From contig JBDWDN010000012.1 in assembly GCA_039977295.1 (NCBI GenBank), positions 930,001 through 994,000 on the forward strand: DNA of 64,000 nt, given 5' to 3'. Source of the DNA: Hellea sp039977295 (GTDB lineage: Bacteria > Pseudomonadota > Alphaproteobacteria > Caulobacterales > Maricaulaceae). Shown here piece after piece: positions 51,264-60,768 of this stretch; within the stretch, counting starts at the first letter, position 1, and every line of letters starts with the position of its first letter. The notes under the pieces are model-generated. The model did no database searches. It was not told the DNA's origin and saw only the letters and a list, made by a program, of their open reading frames with translations. The translations under genes were made by a program, and so were the position numbers.

Positions 51264-52079
51264 GTGACAGCAAGAACACATCTAGTTGTCGGCGCTGGAA
51301 AAATGGGCGGCGCCCTGCTTGAAGGCTGGATTACGTCAAAAGTCATTTCGCCAGAGCAGCTCATTATTCTAGATCCACATCCCGGTCAGGCGGCTCAGGG
51401 GGCTATAGATGCGGGCGCGCTGCACCTCTCGAAACCAAGCGAAAAACTCAATTTTATCAAATACTTATTGCTAGCTATTAAGCCGCAAATGTTTGCGGAT
51501 TTAGCGCCAGCGATTGCAAAAGAACTTCCTGAAAAGGCGCTTGTGATTTCAATATTAGCTGGCACCTCCCTCGAAAGTCTACAAGACGCCTTCAAAAAGC
51601 AATCGCTTATCCGCGCCATGCCCAACACCCCCGCCGCTATTGGCAAAGGGATTACGGCTTATACAAAAGGCACTGATGTAACGAAGACGCAAGCCGCAAT
51701 GACGGAGACACTTCTCACGGCTGGCGGCAAGGTTCATCATGTTGCTAATGAGCATCTCATTGATGTTGTCACAGCTGTGTCTGGATCAGGGCCTGCCTAT
51801 GTGTTTCACATGGTTGAAGCCCTCGAGGCGGCAGCCCTAAAGATCGGCCTGCCCGATGACATAGCGCCTGAATTTGCCCGCCAGACTATTATAGGCGCTG
51901 CGGGATTGCTTGAAGCATCGCCAGAAAGCGCGGCGCAACTTCGCCGAAACGTGACGTCGCCCAAAGGCACCACAGAAGCTGCGCTCGATGTTTTGATGGG
52001 CCTGGATGGCTTGCCGTCTCTGATGCGCGAAACCGTTCAGGCGGCGCTACGGCGCGCGAAAGATCTCGCCGAAAACTAA
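51264..52079 (+). CDS. proC: pyrroline-5-carboxylate reductase
   Basis: Reduces 1-pyrroline-5-carboxylate to proline with NAD(P)H, the last step of proline synthesis, in the cytoplasm; 271 residues. The Rossmann motif is LVVGAGKMGGALLEGWI; LLAIKPQMFADLAP, RAMPNTPAAIGKGIT and the C-terminal signature VTAVSGSGPAYVFHMVEALE with TSPKGTTEAALDVL are intact. It starts with GTG, three bases after the YbjN gene stop, so the two are probably coupled. It is convergent with the histidine kinase gene (three-base gap). Confidence 0.96.
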   Translation: MTARTHLVVGAGKMGGALLEGWITSKVISPEQLIILDPHPGQAAQGAIDAGALHLSKPSEKLNFIKYLLLAIKPQMFADLAPAIAKELPEKALVISILAGTSLESLQDAFKKQSLIRAMPNTPAAIGKGITAYTKGTDVTKTQAAMTETLLTAGGKVHHVANEHLIDVVTAVSGSGPAYVFHMVEALEAAALKIGLPDDIAPEFARQTIIGAAGLLEASPESAAQLRRNVTSPKGTTEAALDVLMGLDGLPSLMRETVQAALRRAKDLAEN

Positions 52080-52082
52080 GGT

Positions 52083-53387
52083 TTAAACAGGTAGGCGTAT
52101 TAGCGCTTTTAATCCGCCTAGCTCACTATCCTCTAGCCGCAATATTCCGCCGTGGATTTGCGCGATATCGCGCGTGATAGAGAGCCCTAAACCCACGCCT
52201 TCGATATTTTGGTTACGCGCGGTATCCAGGCGCTGAAACGCGGTTAAGGCCTTACGGCGCTTTGCTTCTGGTATGCCTGGGCCGTCATCTTCGACCGCAA
52301 TAAAAACATGCGTCTCATTTTGCGTGAGAGCCACGCGGCTCGATTGAGCGTATTTTTGCGCGTTAGATAACAAATTGATCACTGCCCGTTCTAAGGCTTG
52401 CGGCCTTATATTCGCTGTGATGTCCTCGCTAGCTAACAACTCAGCTTTAGGCTCGGGCATTTTTGCGATGATATCTGCTAGGAATATATTCATAGAGACA
52501 AGCTCGGCATCTTCCCCCGCGAGTCCGCGCGCAAAATCAAGATATCCTTCCAGCATAGACTCCATATCTTTGATGTCCTGCCGCGCCGCCTCATTCTCCG
52601 CCGATTTTTCTTGTAGAGCGAGATGTAGCTTCAAACGCGTCAACGGCGTTCGCAAATCATGAGACACCCCAGCGAGCATGATTGTCCGCTGTTCAATATG
52701 GCGACGAATTCGGCTGCGCATCTTTAAAAATGACTGCCCCGCAAGACGAACCTCAGACGCGCCTGACGGCTTATAAGTTGAGATATCCTGTCCCTTACCG
52801 AAGGCGTCCGCAGCATCGGCGAGTTCAGTGATCGGCTTGGCTTGATTTCGAATAAAGAGAATTGAGACAAGCGAGAGCAGTACCGTGGCCGTGATGAGCC
52901 AAAAGATAAAGACGAAACCCGTCGGCGCAAAGACGCGCTCCCGCGCGGCAATAAAGCGCAAGACCCCTTCATCAACTGCGACTCGTATGTCAATATGATT
53001 GGGATAACGGGTCGTATCAAACCAGAACTCGTCGGTCAGGCTATTTCCTAATGAGCGGCGTAGGGTCTTGTCTAAGTTGGAAAAAAACGAGTCGCGAGTC
53101 GTGACAGGCAGTGTATCGCCCTCCTCCAAAGCAACAGAAAGTTCCATTTTAGGGCGGAGCATATCATCTAGGCGCTCTACGCGGTTTACCGTCGGATTTT
53201 GTTTATAAAGCTGGACGGCAACAGACACATCTGCGGCAACGGAGTCCGACAGGTTAGCCGTCACTTGATTCCAATGGGCATTGAAAAAGAAATAGGCCAC
53301 AGCCATTTGCATAATGGCAATCGGCAGCATGATAATCAGCAATGACCGGCCAAACAGGCTCGTCGGGAGATATTTCTTTAGAAGCAC
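52083..53387 (-). CDS. EnvZ-like sensor histidine kinase
   Basis: A 434-residue inner-membrane two-component sensor. TM1 is at about residues 14-34 (SLLIIMLPIAIMQMAVAYFF), a periplasmic domain follows to about 155, TM2 is around 157-177 (GFVFIFWLITATVLLSLVSI), then a HAMP domain. The phospho-acceptor His is in AGVSHDLRTPLTRLKLHL. ATP-binding boxes are AVINLLSNAQKYA, VEDDGPGIPEAKR and GVGLGLSITRDIAQIHGG. The SHDLRTPLTR form is typical of EnvZ-type kinases. It starts with GTG five bases after the response regulator stop. The signal is unknown; osmotic or envelope sensing is only an analogy. Confidence 0.94.
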   Translation of the reverse strand: MLLKKYLPTSLFGRSLLIIMLPIAIMQMAVAYFFFNAHWNQVTANLSDSVAADVSVAVQLYKQNPTVNRVERLDDMLRPKMELSVALEEGDTLPVTTRDSFFSNLDKTLRRSLGNSLTDEFWFDTTRYPNHIDIRVAVDEGVLRFIAARERVFAPTGFVFIFWLITATVLLSLVSILFIRNQAKPITELADAADAFGKGQDISTYKPSGASEVRLAGQSFLKMRSRIRRHIEQRTIMLAGVSHDLRTPLTRLKLHLALQEKSAENEAARQDIKDMESMLEGYLDFARGLAGEDAELVSMNIFLADIIAKMPEPKAELLASEDITANIRPQALERAVINLLSNAQKYAQSSRVALTQNETHVFIAVEDDGPGIPEAKRRKALTAFQRLDTARNQNIEGVGLGLSITRDIAQIHGGILRLEDSELGGLKALIRLPV

Positions 53388-53392
53388 CGGTC

Positions 53393-54097
53393 TTATGCGC
53401 CGTCACTTAAGAGACGGTAACCCTGCCCTCGTACTGTCATGATATAATCGGGTTCAGCAGGGTTATCTTCGATCTTGCGGCGTAGGCGCGTCATCTGCAC
53501 ATCCACGGCCCGCTCGGATTTAGCGCTAATCTTCTCAGATAATGCATAGCGGCTAACCGTCCCCCCCGCGCGCCTTGCCAGTAACGTCAATAAGGCCTCC
53601 TCCCCCGTTGTCAGCCTCACACGATCGCCATCTTTGGTTAGAACAAGACGCTCCAAATCATAACAATAGGGACCAAAATTGATGATTGAGGCCGGAGCTG
53701 TCGTCCCAAGCCGCCGAAAAATAGCTTCAATCCGCAATACCAGTTCTTCAGGTTCAAAAGGTTTAGCAAGATAGTCATCTGCGCCCGTCTTTAGCCCCTC
53801 AATACGGTCGGAGGCTTCGCCGCGGGCTGTTAGCAAGATTATAGGGACATCATTATGTTCGCGCAGAGACCGCGTCAGCGCAAAGCCATCCTCGCCGGGC
53901 ATCATGACATCAAGAATAATCAGATCAAAAGCTAAACCGTCCATTTTTCGCCGCGCCGCTGCCGCGTCGCTCGCTGAAGACACGCGAAAGCCCGCCTTCG
54001 TCAAATAGGTCTTTAGAAGAGAGCGGATGCGGTCATCATCATCTACGACGAGGATATGTATATCGCGCCGTTCAAGGCTATCAGATTCTGTACTCAA
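53393..54097 (-). CDS. OmpR-family response regulator
   Basis: A 234-residue DNA-binding response regulator. The receiver domain shows ILVVDDDDRIRSLL (acidic pocket), phospho-acceptor Asp in LIILDVMMPGEDGFAL, Thr in IILLTARGE and Lys in ADDYLAKPFEPEEL. The C-terminal winged helix has LTTGEEALLTLLARRAGGTV and a VDVQMTRLRRKIEDNPAEP recognition region, ending VRGQGYRLL. It starts with TTG (TTGAGTACAGAA) with AGGAA upstream; no ATG is available before the receiver domain. It is the cognate partner of the downstream kinase. Confidence 0.95.
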   Translation of the reverse strand: MSTESDSLERRDIHILVVDDDDRIRSLLKTYLTKAGFRVSSASDAAAARRKMDGLAFDLIILDVMMPGEDGFALTRSLREHNDVPIILLTARGEASDRIEGLKTGADDYLAKPFEPEELVLRIEAIFRRLGTTAPASIINFGPYCYDLERLVLTKDGDRVRLTTGEEALLTLLARRAGGTVSRYALSEKISAKSERAVDVQMTRLRRKIEDNPAEPDYIMTVRGQGYRLLSDGA

Positions 54098-54205
54098 AAT
54101 TTCCTACCCTCTACGCCTTAATCAGTGTTGACTTCGCGGTTCTCTTGTCGAGAATGCCGCGAAAATCAAAGTCCTGCAAGTGAGCAGACCATAAAGGCGA
54201 ATGAA

Positions 54206-55084
54206 ATGATTGAACAAGCGTATCACGACCGCGACGGCCACATCTGGATCGACGGAGAATTTGTCGATTGGCGCGAGTCAAAAGTCCATGTATTGACCCA
54301 TTCGCTGCATTATGGTTCAGCCGTCTTTGAGGGCAACCGTGCTTATAATGGCAAAATTTTCCGTCTCGAAGACCACACAAACCGATTGATCGATTCTGCG
54401 CGCCTCATGGGGTATGAAATTCCCTACACGGCCGAGCAAATAAATCAGGCCTGCCTTGATACGCTCGCCAAGTCCGGCTTAACAGACGCTTATATGCGTC
54501 CTGTCGCCTGGCGCGGATCTGAAATGATGGGCGTCGCCTCTAAGAACAACCAAATTCACCTCGCCATTGCCTGCTGGGTTTGGGGAAATTACTTCGCAGA
54601 TAAGATGAAAGGCATACGCCTTTGCATTGCCGATTGGAAACGACCAGCACCAGATACGATTCCTTGTAAGTCTAAAGGCGCAGGGCTCTATATGATCTGC
54701 ACTATGTCCAAGGACGCAGCAGCCGTCAAAGGATTTGATGACGCCTTAATGTATGACTTTAAAGGCCGCGTTGCTGAATGTACCGGCGCCCATATTTACT
54801 TTGTTCGCGGACAAGAGATTCACACCCCAACTTGCGACAACCTTTTGGATGGCATCACGCAAGATACGGTTCTAAAATTGGCAGCTAAGCGCGGCTTTAA
54901 AGTATTCAAACGTGATATTTACCCGTCAGAAATGGAACATTTCGATGAATGTTTCGTTACAGGTACTGCCGCCGAAGTGACACCTGTTCGGGAAATTGAA
55001 GGCCGGCACTACACGCCCGGCGAAGTTTGCCATGCGTTAGCCTCAGATTATGACCAGCACGTGCGCGGTGAACTCAGTCTCTAA
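54206..55084 (+). CDS. ilvE: branched-chain amino acid aminotransferase
   Basis: PLP-dependent class IV aminotransferase that interconverts leucine, isoleucine and valine with their 2-oxoacids; 292 residues from the chosen start, cytoplasmic. Family marks are HSLHYGSAVFEGNRAYNGKI, RPVAWRGSEMMGV, the lysine region IPCKSKGAGLYMICTMSKDA, and FDDALMYDFKGRVAECTGAH, then FVTGTAAEVTPVREI. The frame is open from 54125, but MIEQAYHDRDGHIWIDGEFV at 54206 matches homologue N-termini and has an AAGG site. It is divergent from the response regulator gene and convergent with pgsA. Confidence 0.94.
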   Translation: MIEQAYHDRDGHIWIDGEFVDWRESKVHVLTHSLHYGSAVFEGNRAYNGKIFRLEDHTNRLIDSARLMGYEIPYTAEQINQACLDTLAKSGLTDAYMRPVAWRGSEMMGVASKNNQIHLAIACWVWGNYFADKMKGIRLCIADWKRPAPDTIPCKSKGAGLYMICTMSKDAAAVKGFDDALMYDFKGRVAECTGAHIYFVRGQEIHTPTCDNLLDGITQDTVLKLAAKRGFKVFKRDIYPSEMEHFDECFVTGTAAEVTPVREIEGRHYTPGEVCHALASDYDQHVRGELSL

Positions 55085-55095
55085 GTCTCAAAACA

Positions 55096-55725
55096 TCAAT
55101 CCTTTAGGGCAGCTCTTACATAGAGCTGTCCTGTCCAAACGGACATAGCCGCAGATAGCCATAACAAAGCGACGCCTGCTAATTTAGCATTAGCTTTGAT
55201 TGATGGAATTGCAGAGTCGATTTCAAGATAACTGCTCCCGATAATCCAAAACAGTAAAACAACAATTGAGATAAATTCAAAGCTTGTTTTCCATTTAGCC
55301 AGCTTTGTCGGCGGCATCGCACGGCCTGATAACGCCGCATGTTCGCGGCCACCAGAGACAAGAATATCGCGGAAGATAATAGCTATAGCGGGCACAACAA
55401 TCAGCCATTCACCGCGTACCGCAATACAAAAAGCAATCAAACACCCCGCGACTAAGAGCTTATCCGCGATTGGGTCAATCATGCGGCCAAATCCACTGAC
55501 AAGTTTCCAACGCCGCGCCAGAAAACCATCCAAAAAGTCAGAGGCCATGGCATAGAAAATCAGGAAAAACAGCAGATAGCCATTCGCAAAGACGGAACCC
55601 GACCCATTCCCAAACCCGATAATGCCCGCTATTAAAATCGGGATAATCAGTATACGAGAAATTGTTAGGGCGTTTGGCACCCACCATCCTGGGTGCCGCG
55701 CTGGTGCCGCCATATTAGACGTCAT
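55096..55725 (-). CDS. pgsA: CDP-diacylglycerol--glycerol-3-phosphate 3-phosphatidyltransferase
   Basis: Integral membrane enzyme that commits CDP-diacylglycerol to phosphatidylglycerol synthesis; 209 residues with about five or six transmembrane segments. The complete CDP-alcohol phosphatidyltransferase motif is present: SDFLDGFLARRWKLVSGFGR then MIDPIADK (D-x2-D-G-x2-A-R-x8-G-x3-D-x3-D). The N-terminus WVPNALTISRILIIPILI is typical of PgsA. It lies one base after the stop of a degenerate paralogue, which itself overlaps uvrC; the uvrC-pgsA order is common. Confidence 0.95.
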   Translation of the reverse strand: MTSNMAAPARHPGWWVPNALTISRILIIPILIAGIIGFGNGSGSVFANGYLLFFLIFYAMASDFLDGFLARRWKLVSGFGRMIDPIADKLLVAGCLIAFCIAVRGEWLIVVPAIAIIFRDILVSGGREHAALSGRAMPPTKLAKWKTSFEFISIVVLLFWIIGSSYLEIDSAIPSIKANAKLAGVALLWLSAAMSVWTGQLYVRAALKD

Positions 55726-55726
55726 T

Positions 55727-56386
55727 TTATGCGCCCGCTTTTGTCGTGAGAATTTTCAGTCCCGTAATGATAGAGACTAGTGCTGCGAACCAAAGCACGC
55801 CCTGCCCTATCATCCAGACCTGGGGTGACGCTGTGACGAGTGCCTCAACATTATCGCCATTTGTCATCGCTCTATCAATCCAGTTTGTAATCCAAGGCGA
55901 CGCGACTAAGAGACATGTGCCGAGCGTCACAAGCCCGTTTTTAATTGAACCATATTTTGTTTCAGGCCAGCCGCTCTTGGTCATGTCATAGCCTTTCAGA
56001 AGGCCAACTAAAACTTCGCGGCCAATGATGACGCCCGCAGGTACAGCAAACATCCATCCCAATACGCCGCCTTTATAAGTGACATAGAGCAGAGCTATTA
56101 ATGTTCCCACGACCAAAATAATATCAGCGATGTCATCAAACCAGCCAAATTTTCGATTAGGCGCATTTTCTGTTCCGCCAAAGTAATCATCAAGAAAATC
56201 TGTAAAGGCCGCAATGATCATTAAGAATGAGGCTAGTAATGCCATATTTAGGTCTGGCCACCCTTTAATGATGATGAACATAATCACGGGCGTAAGGATG
56301 AGCCTAACAAAGGTAAGGGCATCCGCAATTGCGCCCCCACTTTTGCTGCTATTCGTTTCGCCCGTTTTATTCGTTGAAATAGTCAT
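55727..56386 (-). CDS. CDP-alcohol phosphatidyltransferase-like membrane protein with altered motif
   Basis: A 219-residue multi-pass membrane protein, clearly PgsA-like in layout (IADALTFVRLILTPVIMFII at the N-terminus). The signature, however, reads FTDFLDDYFGGTENAPNRKF then GWFDDIADII: the Gly after the second Asp is Asp, and the Ala-Arg pair is Gly-Gly. Three of the four catalytic Asp positions remain. It may have a different substrate or be non-catalytic. ATG 56386 is chosen and overlaps the uvrC stop by 20 bases; a TTG at 56410 is possible but less likely. Confidence 0.8.
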   Translation of the reverse strand: MTISTNKTGETNSSKSGGAIADALTFVRLILTPVIMFIIIKGWPDLNMALLASFLMIIAAFTDFLDDYFGGTENAPNRKFGWFDDIADIILVVGTLIALLYVTYKGGVLGWMFAVPAGVIIGREVLVGLLKGYDMTKSGWPETKYGSIKNGLVTLGTCLLVASPWITNWIDRAMTNGDNVEALVTASPQVWMIGQGVLWFAALVSIITGLKILTTKAGA

Positions 56387-58247
56387 GTATCTGTTTTGCC
56401 AGTTTTGCACTGACCCCCTCTACTAATGCCAAATCCTCGACTGAGGCCGTTTTTACTGCTTTGGCAGAGCCAAAATGCGAAAGCAAAGCTTTCTTACGTC
56501 CTGGTCCTATCCCCGTGATACCATCAAGCGGGTTCGTAATCATCTGTTTTTTACGTTTAGCGCGGTGCGTTCCAATCGCGAATCTATGAGCTTCATCACG
56601 CAGACGCTGAAGATAGTATAGCGCAGGTGTTTTGGGCGGCATCGTAAAGGGCGCGCGGCCCGGCATAAAGAAAGTTTCCCGCCCAGCATTACGGTCAGGG
56701 CCTTTTGCTATGGCCACAAGGGTCGTTCTGTCCAGCGCGCCTAGCTCTTCAAGTGTTTCTTTGACCACAGAAAGCTGCCCCTTACCCCCATCAATCAAGA
56801 CGATGTCGGGCCATTCCAACTGATCGTCTTTCAGGAGCCGAGAAAACCGCCGGCGGAAAACTTCGCGCATCATGCCGTAATCATCGCCTGGTTCTGTTTC
56901 GACGTCTTTGATATTAAAAGTTCGGTATTCTTTCTTCCGAAACCCTTCGACCCCTGCAACAATAAAGGCCCCTACAGCATTTGTGCCTTGGATATGGCTG
57001 TTATCGTAAACTTCGATGCGGTTTGGCATGTCTTCAAGGGTGAAGGCCTCTTGGAGTTCCTTGAGAAGTCTTTGCTGGGACGCTGTTTCCGCCATTTTAC
57101 GCGCCAAAGCTTCTTGCGCATTCTTCATAGCCCGATCGACAAGCATCTTCTTTTCACCGCGCGCAGGCTTTGAAATCTTTACACTACGGCCCGAGCGTTC
57201 AGACAACCCTATCTCCAGAAGGTCAAGATTAGGGAGCTTTTGGTTCACAAAAATATTTTTGGGAATGGGTTTATTCATGTAAAACTGAGCCATGAAGGCG
57301 TCTAATATTTCTGCGCTATCATCGTCTTTACTATGACGCGGGAAGTAGGAATTATTCCCCCAATTTTGCCCGGCGCGAAAGAAGAACACTTGGACACAGC
57401 TTTGCCCGCCTTCGCTATGTATTGCGATGACGTCGCCTTCGGTGAATGTCGTTGGGTTCACCCCGCCGCTCGCGCCGCTGACCTGTGACATGGCGTGGAG
57501 GCGGTCCCTAAATTCAGCGGCCTTCTCAAAGTTTAAATCTGCCGAAGCCTCTGACATTTGTGTCTGAAGACGTTGCCTCAAAGCCGCAGACTTACCCGTC
57601 AAGAAATCTTCGGCGTCCCCAATGAGCTGCCCGTATTCCTCAAGCTCAATCTCGCCCGTACAAGGGGCAGAACAACGTTTGATTTGGTGGAGCATGCAAG
57701 GCCGTGTCCGCGCCTCATATATTGAATCCGAGCAGTTGCGCAGCCGGAAAGCGCGTTGCAGCGTATCAAGCGTCCGGTTCACCGCGCCTGCACTGGCAAA
57801 TGGGCCGTAATAATCACCCTTTATATTACGCGCACCTCGATGTTTCGTTATTTGCGCGGCGGGATGGTCCTTACGCACAAGTATATAAGGGAAGCTTTTA
57901 TCGTCGCGCAGCAGAATATTATAACGCGGTTTTAGGCGTTTAATGAGGCTGGCTTCAAGTAACAGCGCCTCCGTCTCCGACCCGCAAATCACGAATTCCA
58001 TATCATGGGTGGCGCGGATCATACGCTGTATGCGGACAGTATGCCGAACATAGGCTGTGTAAGCCTTTACCCGCTTTCTTAAGTCCTTAGCTTTGCCGAC
58101 ATAAAGGACGTTACGATGCTCATCATACATACGGTAAACGCCGGGCTTATGGGGCAAGCGAGAGACAAAATCCGCAATAAGGCTCGGCCCATAGGCGGGC
58201 ACTTTGGCGTCCTTATGTAACGGTTTTATGGATTCGGGCGGCAGCAT
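56367..58247 (-). CDS. uvrC: excinuclease ABC subunit C
   Basis: Makes the dual incisions of nucleotide excision repair with UvrB and UvrA; 626 residues, cytoplasmic. The N-terminal GIY-YIG nuclease domain is seen as KPGVYRMYDEHRNVLYVGKA then KDLRKRVKAYT, with a Cys-rich segment RPCMLHQIKRCSAPC. The UVR domain lies near residue 220 (MSEASADLNFEKAAEFRDRL). The RNase H-like C-terminal nuclease has EVYDNSHIQGTNAVGAFIV and LIDGGKGQLSV. Helix-hairpin-helix motifs end the protein (LDGITGIGPGRKKALLSHFG). Confidence 0.97.
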   Translation of the reverse strand: MLPPESIKPLHKDAKVPAYGPSLIADFVSRLPHKPGVYRMYDEHRNVLYVGKAKDLRKRVKAYTAYVRHTVRIQRMIRATHDMEFVICGSETEALLLEASLIKRLKPRYNILLRDDKSFPYILVRKDHPAAQITKHRGARNIKGDYYGPFASAGAVNRTLDTLQRAFRLRNCSDSIYEARTRPCMLHQIKRCSAPCTGEIELEEYGQLIGDAEDFLTGKSAALRQRLQTQMSEASADLNFEKAAEFRDRLHAMSQVSGASGGVNPTTFTEGDVIAIHSEGGQSCVQVFFFRAGQNWGNNSYFPRHSKDDDSAEILDAFMAQFYMNKPIPKNIFVNQKLPNLDLLEIGLSERSGRSVKISKPARGEKKMLVDRAMKNAQEALARKMAETASQQRLLKELQEAFTLEDMPNRIEVYDNSHIQGTNAVGAFIVAGVEGFRKKEYRTFNIKDVETEPGDDYGMMREVFRRRFSRLLKDDQLEWPDIVLIDGGKGQLSVVKETLEELGALDRTTLVAIAKGPDRNAGRETFFMPGRAPFTMPPKTPALYYLQRLRDEAHRFAIGTHRAKRKKQMITNPLDGITGIGPGRKKALLSHFGSAKAVKTASVEDLALVEGVSAKLAKQIHDYFNE

Positions 58248-58319
58248 AGGCCATAGGTAAGAGCTTTACAGGGATAAGGCAATTCTCAGGCTGATTTTTA
58301 AGGCCGCAATGTCGTGCTT

Positions 58320-60731
58320 TTAAGGATCGCAATGCCAGCAGGTCTCCATCATGCCTTGGCCGATGGGGCCGCCGGGCGGAAGCGCCTTCGCTTTGGTCAC
58401 AGGCGTTAGCGGCGTCGCGGGTCGTTCCAAATGCGCGTCGATCAAAGAGACGAGCCATAATCCATGGCCAGACCCTTTCGTGCTTAAATCACCACGAATA
58501 TCGCGCAAGACTTTATCTGTACGGGCTTTTACGCCTGGCGTCGTATTGCTATTGGCGAGGTCCATAAGGGCAAAGACGAAACGCGCCTGAACGCCTTTGG
58601 CAATTTCACCCGTGCGGTCATTGGCCGGGCGTTTCATGACGTAGGCGCGCGTTGTTTGAAGAACATCCATCAATCCAAGATTACGGCGGTCACGGCGTTT
58701 AAACTCAATCAGCCTCGCAGCGCGCCGAGGATCAAGCAAGACATCAAATGTCAGATCAGCCGCTGTATCAGCGGCGGCTGTGACATCAAAAGCGGGATAG
58801 GCCGTACGGCGGAAAAGCTCACGGTCACTATCGGCGATAGAGTAACTTACCAGCGACGGCGTTAGCAGGGCCAGCGTTTCATCTTTGATGTCCAACGCTT
58901 TTGGATCAAGCGTGCTCAGAACCGCGCCTAAAGCGCGGCGTTGATCGGCGGGCGAGACTAATTCAGCCGCGCCCTGCCCGTCGCCATTGAGCCCATAACT
59001 AAAGCTCATCCCACCAATATATTTAGCGGCCGCCGCCGTTTGGTAGCGGTGGTAGAGATAAATAGGGACGATGACTTTGTTAAGGTCAGACATCGGCTGT
59101 CCCTCTTGAATGCGATCAGCGCCGAAACGGTCCAAAGCGAGCTTTCGCACAGCCATGACATCTTCCAAAGCCTGAACAGGATCAGCGCCATTATCCCAGA
59201 CATTTCCGAGAGGATGCGCTGTTCCAACACTGCGCGCATCGCTATCCGCGACATATTCCAAGCCGCGCTGAAGGGCGCTTTGCACAACGGCTTCACGCTC
59301 TTCACTTGATAAATCACCATAGAGCCAGATTGCGGCGAACTTATCCCATTCGCCAACGCCGACACCGTAAGTGTTTGAGAAGTCCATTTGTCCATTGGTC
59401 ACGCGAACATCTGGCGCAGGGTAATCCATGACAGACCCTTTATTATATGTGCTAGCCGCGAAGTTATGCGCAAAGCCCAATGCATGGCCAACTTCGTGGG
59501 CAGAGAGTTGACGGATACGGTCTAGGGCCAATTCGACGGGGTCATCATCAGCGCCTGTATTGGTCTTCGCAGTCCCGACAAGGCCTTCAAAAATCATACG
59601 GTCTTGGCGAACGCGCAAGGAGCCAAGATTGACATGACCTTTCAGCATTTCGCCTGTGCGGGGATCAGAGACGCCGCCGCCATAAGACCAGCCGCGCGTT
59701 TGGCGATGCACCCATTGCACAACATTATAACGAATATCGAGCGGGTGCGCGTTTTCGGGTAAAATCTCCACGCGGTAACCATCGGGATAACCCGCCGCCG
59801 CGAACGCGTCTTTCCACCATTCTGCTCCGTCAATCAAAGCCTGACGAATGGGCTCTGGCGCGCCGCTATCAATATAAAACACAATCGGATTTATCGTTTC
59901 CCCCGCGTCATTCTTCTGAAGACGGTAACGCCTCGCAAGCCGCGTTTCGATCTGGCCCGATAGAGGCGCGCTGTAATCATAATGAACTTCTTCAATCGCC
60001 CCAGCACGCTGATCCGATTTTAGCGGCGTGTATCCCTCTTCAGGCAGACGGACAAAACTGTGATGCTGGATAAGGGTTGCATCGCGGCCATTAGCGGCCG
60101 TCGTGGCCACCTCATTACCCGGCTTGGCAGATGATAGCGTAAAGAACACATCCATTTCAACATTATCAGGGAAAGCATAGACATTATTTGTGTCCACCAA
60201 TGTGCGGTCTTTTGCGAGGCTGAAACTGCCCTGATCACTATCTTTGAGATATTGCACAAGGTTCAAAACATCACTGGTGAGGAAAGCTGTTAAGTCAACG
60301 AGCAGTCCATCGGAGCCTTTGACGACATCGGCGCTGGCGAGAAATGAGCGGGCAAAACTTTCGCGCACAGCTCGTTCTTCGAGAGGGTTATTGGGGTCGG
60401 CGCGGTAGAGCATATTTTCCGCTTCGATAATGACCTTATTGCCCATCTGGCGGAATACAATAATCTTGCCGCTATCTCCCCAGCCGCGATCTAAACCCAC
60501 GGGATTAGAGCCCAGCCCAGCCGTGAGTCGCGCGGTATGGATAAGCCGCAAAGAGACGCCATCATCCCCCGCTTTGGGCAGGTTCGCTAAGACCTTATTG
60601 TTACTTTTATCCACATAAAGATCGATGAATCCAGGGCGATGATCCAGTCCTGCCAGAGGATCAGACGTTTGAGCGGCAGGTTGGCAACCCGCCAAAATAA
60701 ACAGAGCTATGATACTGATAATAATACGCAT
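58320..60731 (-). CDS. zinc-dependent metalloprotease, DUF5117/DUF4953-type lipoprotein
   Basis: An 803-residue exported protease. The signal MRIIISIIALFILAGCQ has a lipobox with Cys at residue 16. The large N-terminal region matches the DUF5117-type prodomain (FIDLYVDKSNNKVLANLP, DRGWGDSGK, RYRLQKNDAGETINPIVFYI). The metzincin-like zinc site is LSAHEVGHALGFAHNFAAS (HExxHxxGxxH) near residue 425, followed by a Met-turn candidate GSVMDYPAPDVRV. The C-terminus has CWHCDP. These proteins are widespread in Gram-negative marine bacteria; the substrate is unknown. It is upstream of uvrC on the same strand, 72 bases away. Confidence 0.92.
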   Translation of the reverse strand: MRIIISIIALFILAGCQPAAQTSDPLAGLDHRPGFIDLYVDKSNNKVLANLPKAGDDGVSLRLIHTARLTAGLGSNPVGLDRGWGDSGKIIVFRQMGNKVIIEAENMLYRADPNNPLEERAVRESFARSFLASADVVKGSDGLLVDLTAFLTSDVLNLVQYLKDSDQGSFSLAKDRTLVDTNNVYAFPDNVEMDVFFTLSSAKPGNEVATTAANGRDATLIQHHSFVRLPEEGYTPLKSDQRAGAIEEVHYDYSAPLSGQIETRLARRYRLQKNDAGETINPIVFYIDSGAPEPIRQALIDGAEWWKDAFAAAGYPDGYRVEILPENAHPLDIRYNVVQWVHRQTRGWSYGGGVSDPRTGEMLKGHVNLGSLRVRQDRMIFEGLVGTAKTNTGADDDPVELALDRIRQLSAHEVGHALGFAHNFAASTYNKGSVMDYPAPDVRVTNGQMDFSNTYGVGVGEWDKFAAIWLYGDLSSEEREAVVQSALQRGLEYVADSDARSVGTAHPLGNVWDNGADPVQALEDVMAVRKLALDRFGADRIQEGQPMSDLNKVIVPIYLYHRYQTAAAAKYIGGMSFSYGLNGDGQGAAELVSPADQRRALGAVLSTLDPKALDIKDETLALLTPSLVSYSIADSDRELFRRTAYPAFDVTAAADTAADLTFDVLLDPRRAARLIEFKRRDRRNLGLMDVLQTTRAYVMKRPANDRTGEIAKGVQARFVFALMDLANSNTTPGVKARTDKVLRDIRGDLSTKGSGHGLWLVSLIDAHLERPATPLTPVTKAKALPPGGPIGQGMMETCWHCDP

Positions 60732-60768
60732 TTATATCCCCTTAGATTCAGTCAATTGTAACATGACC

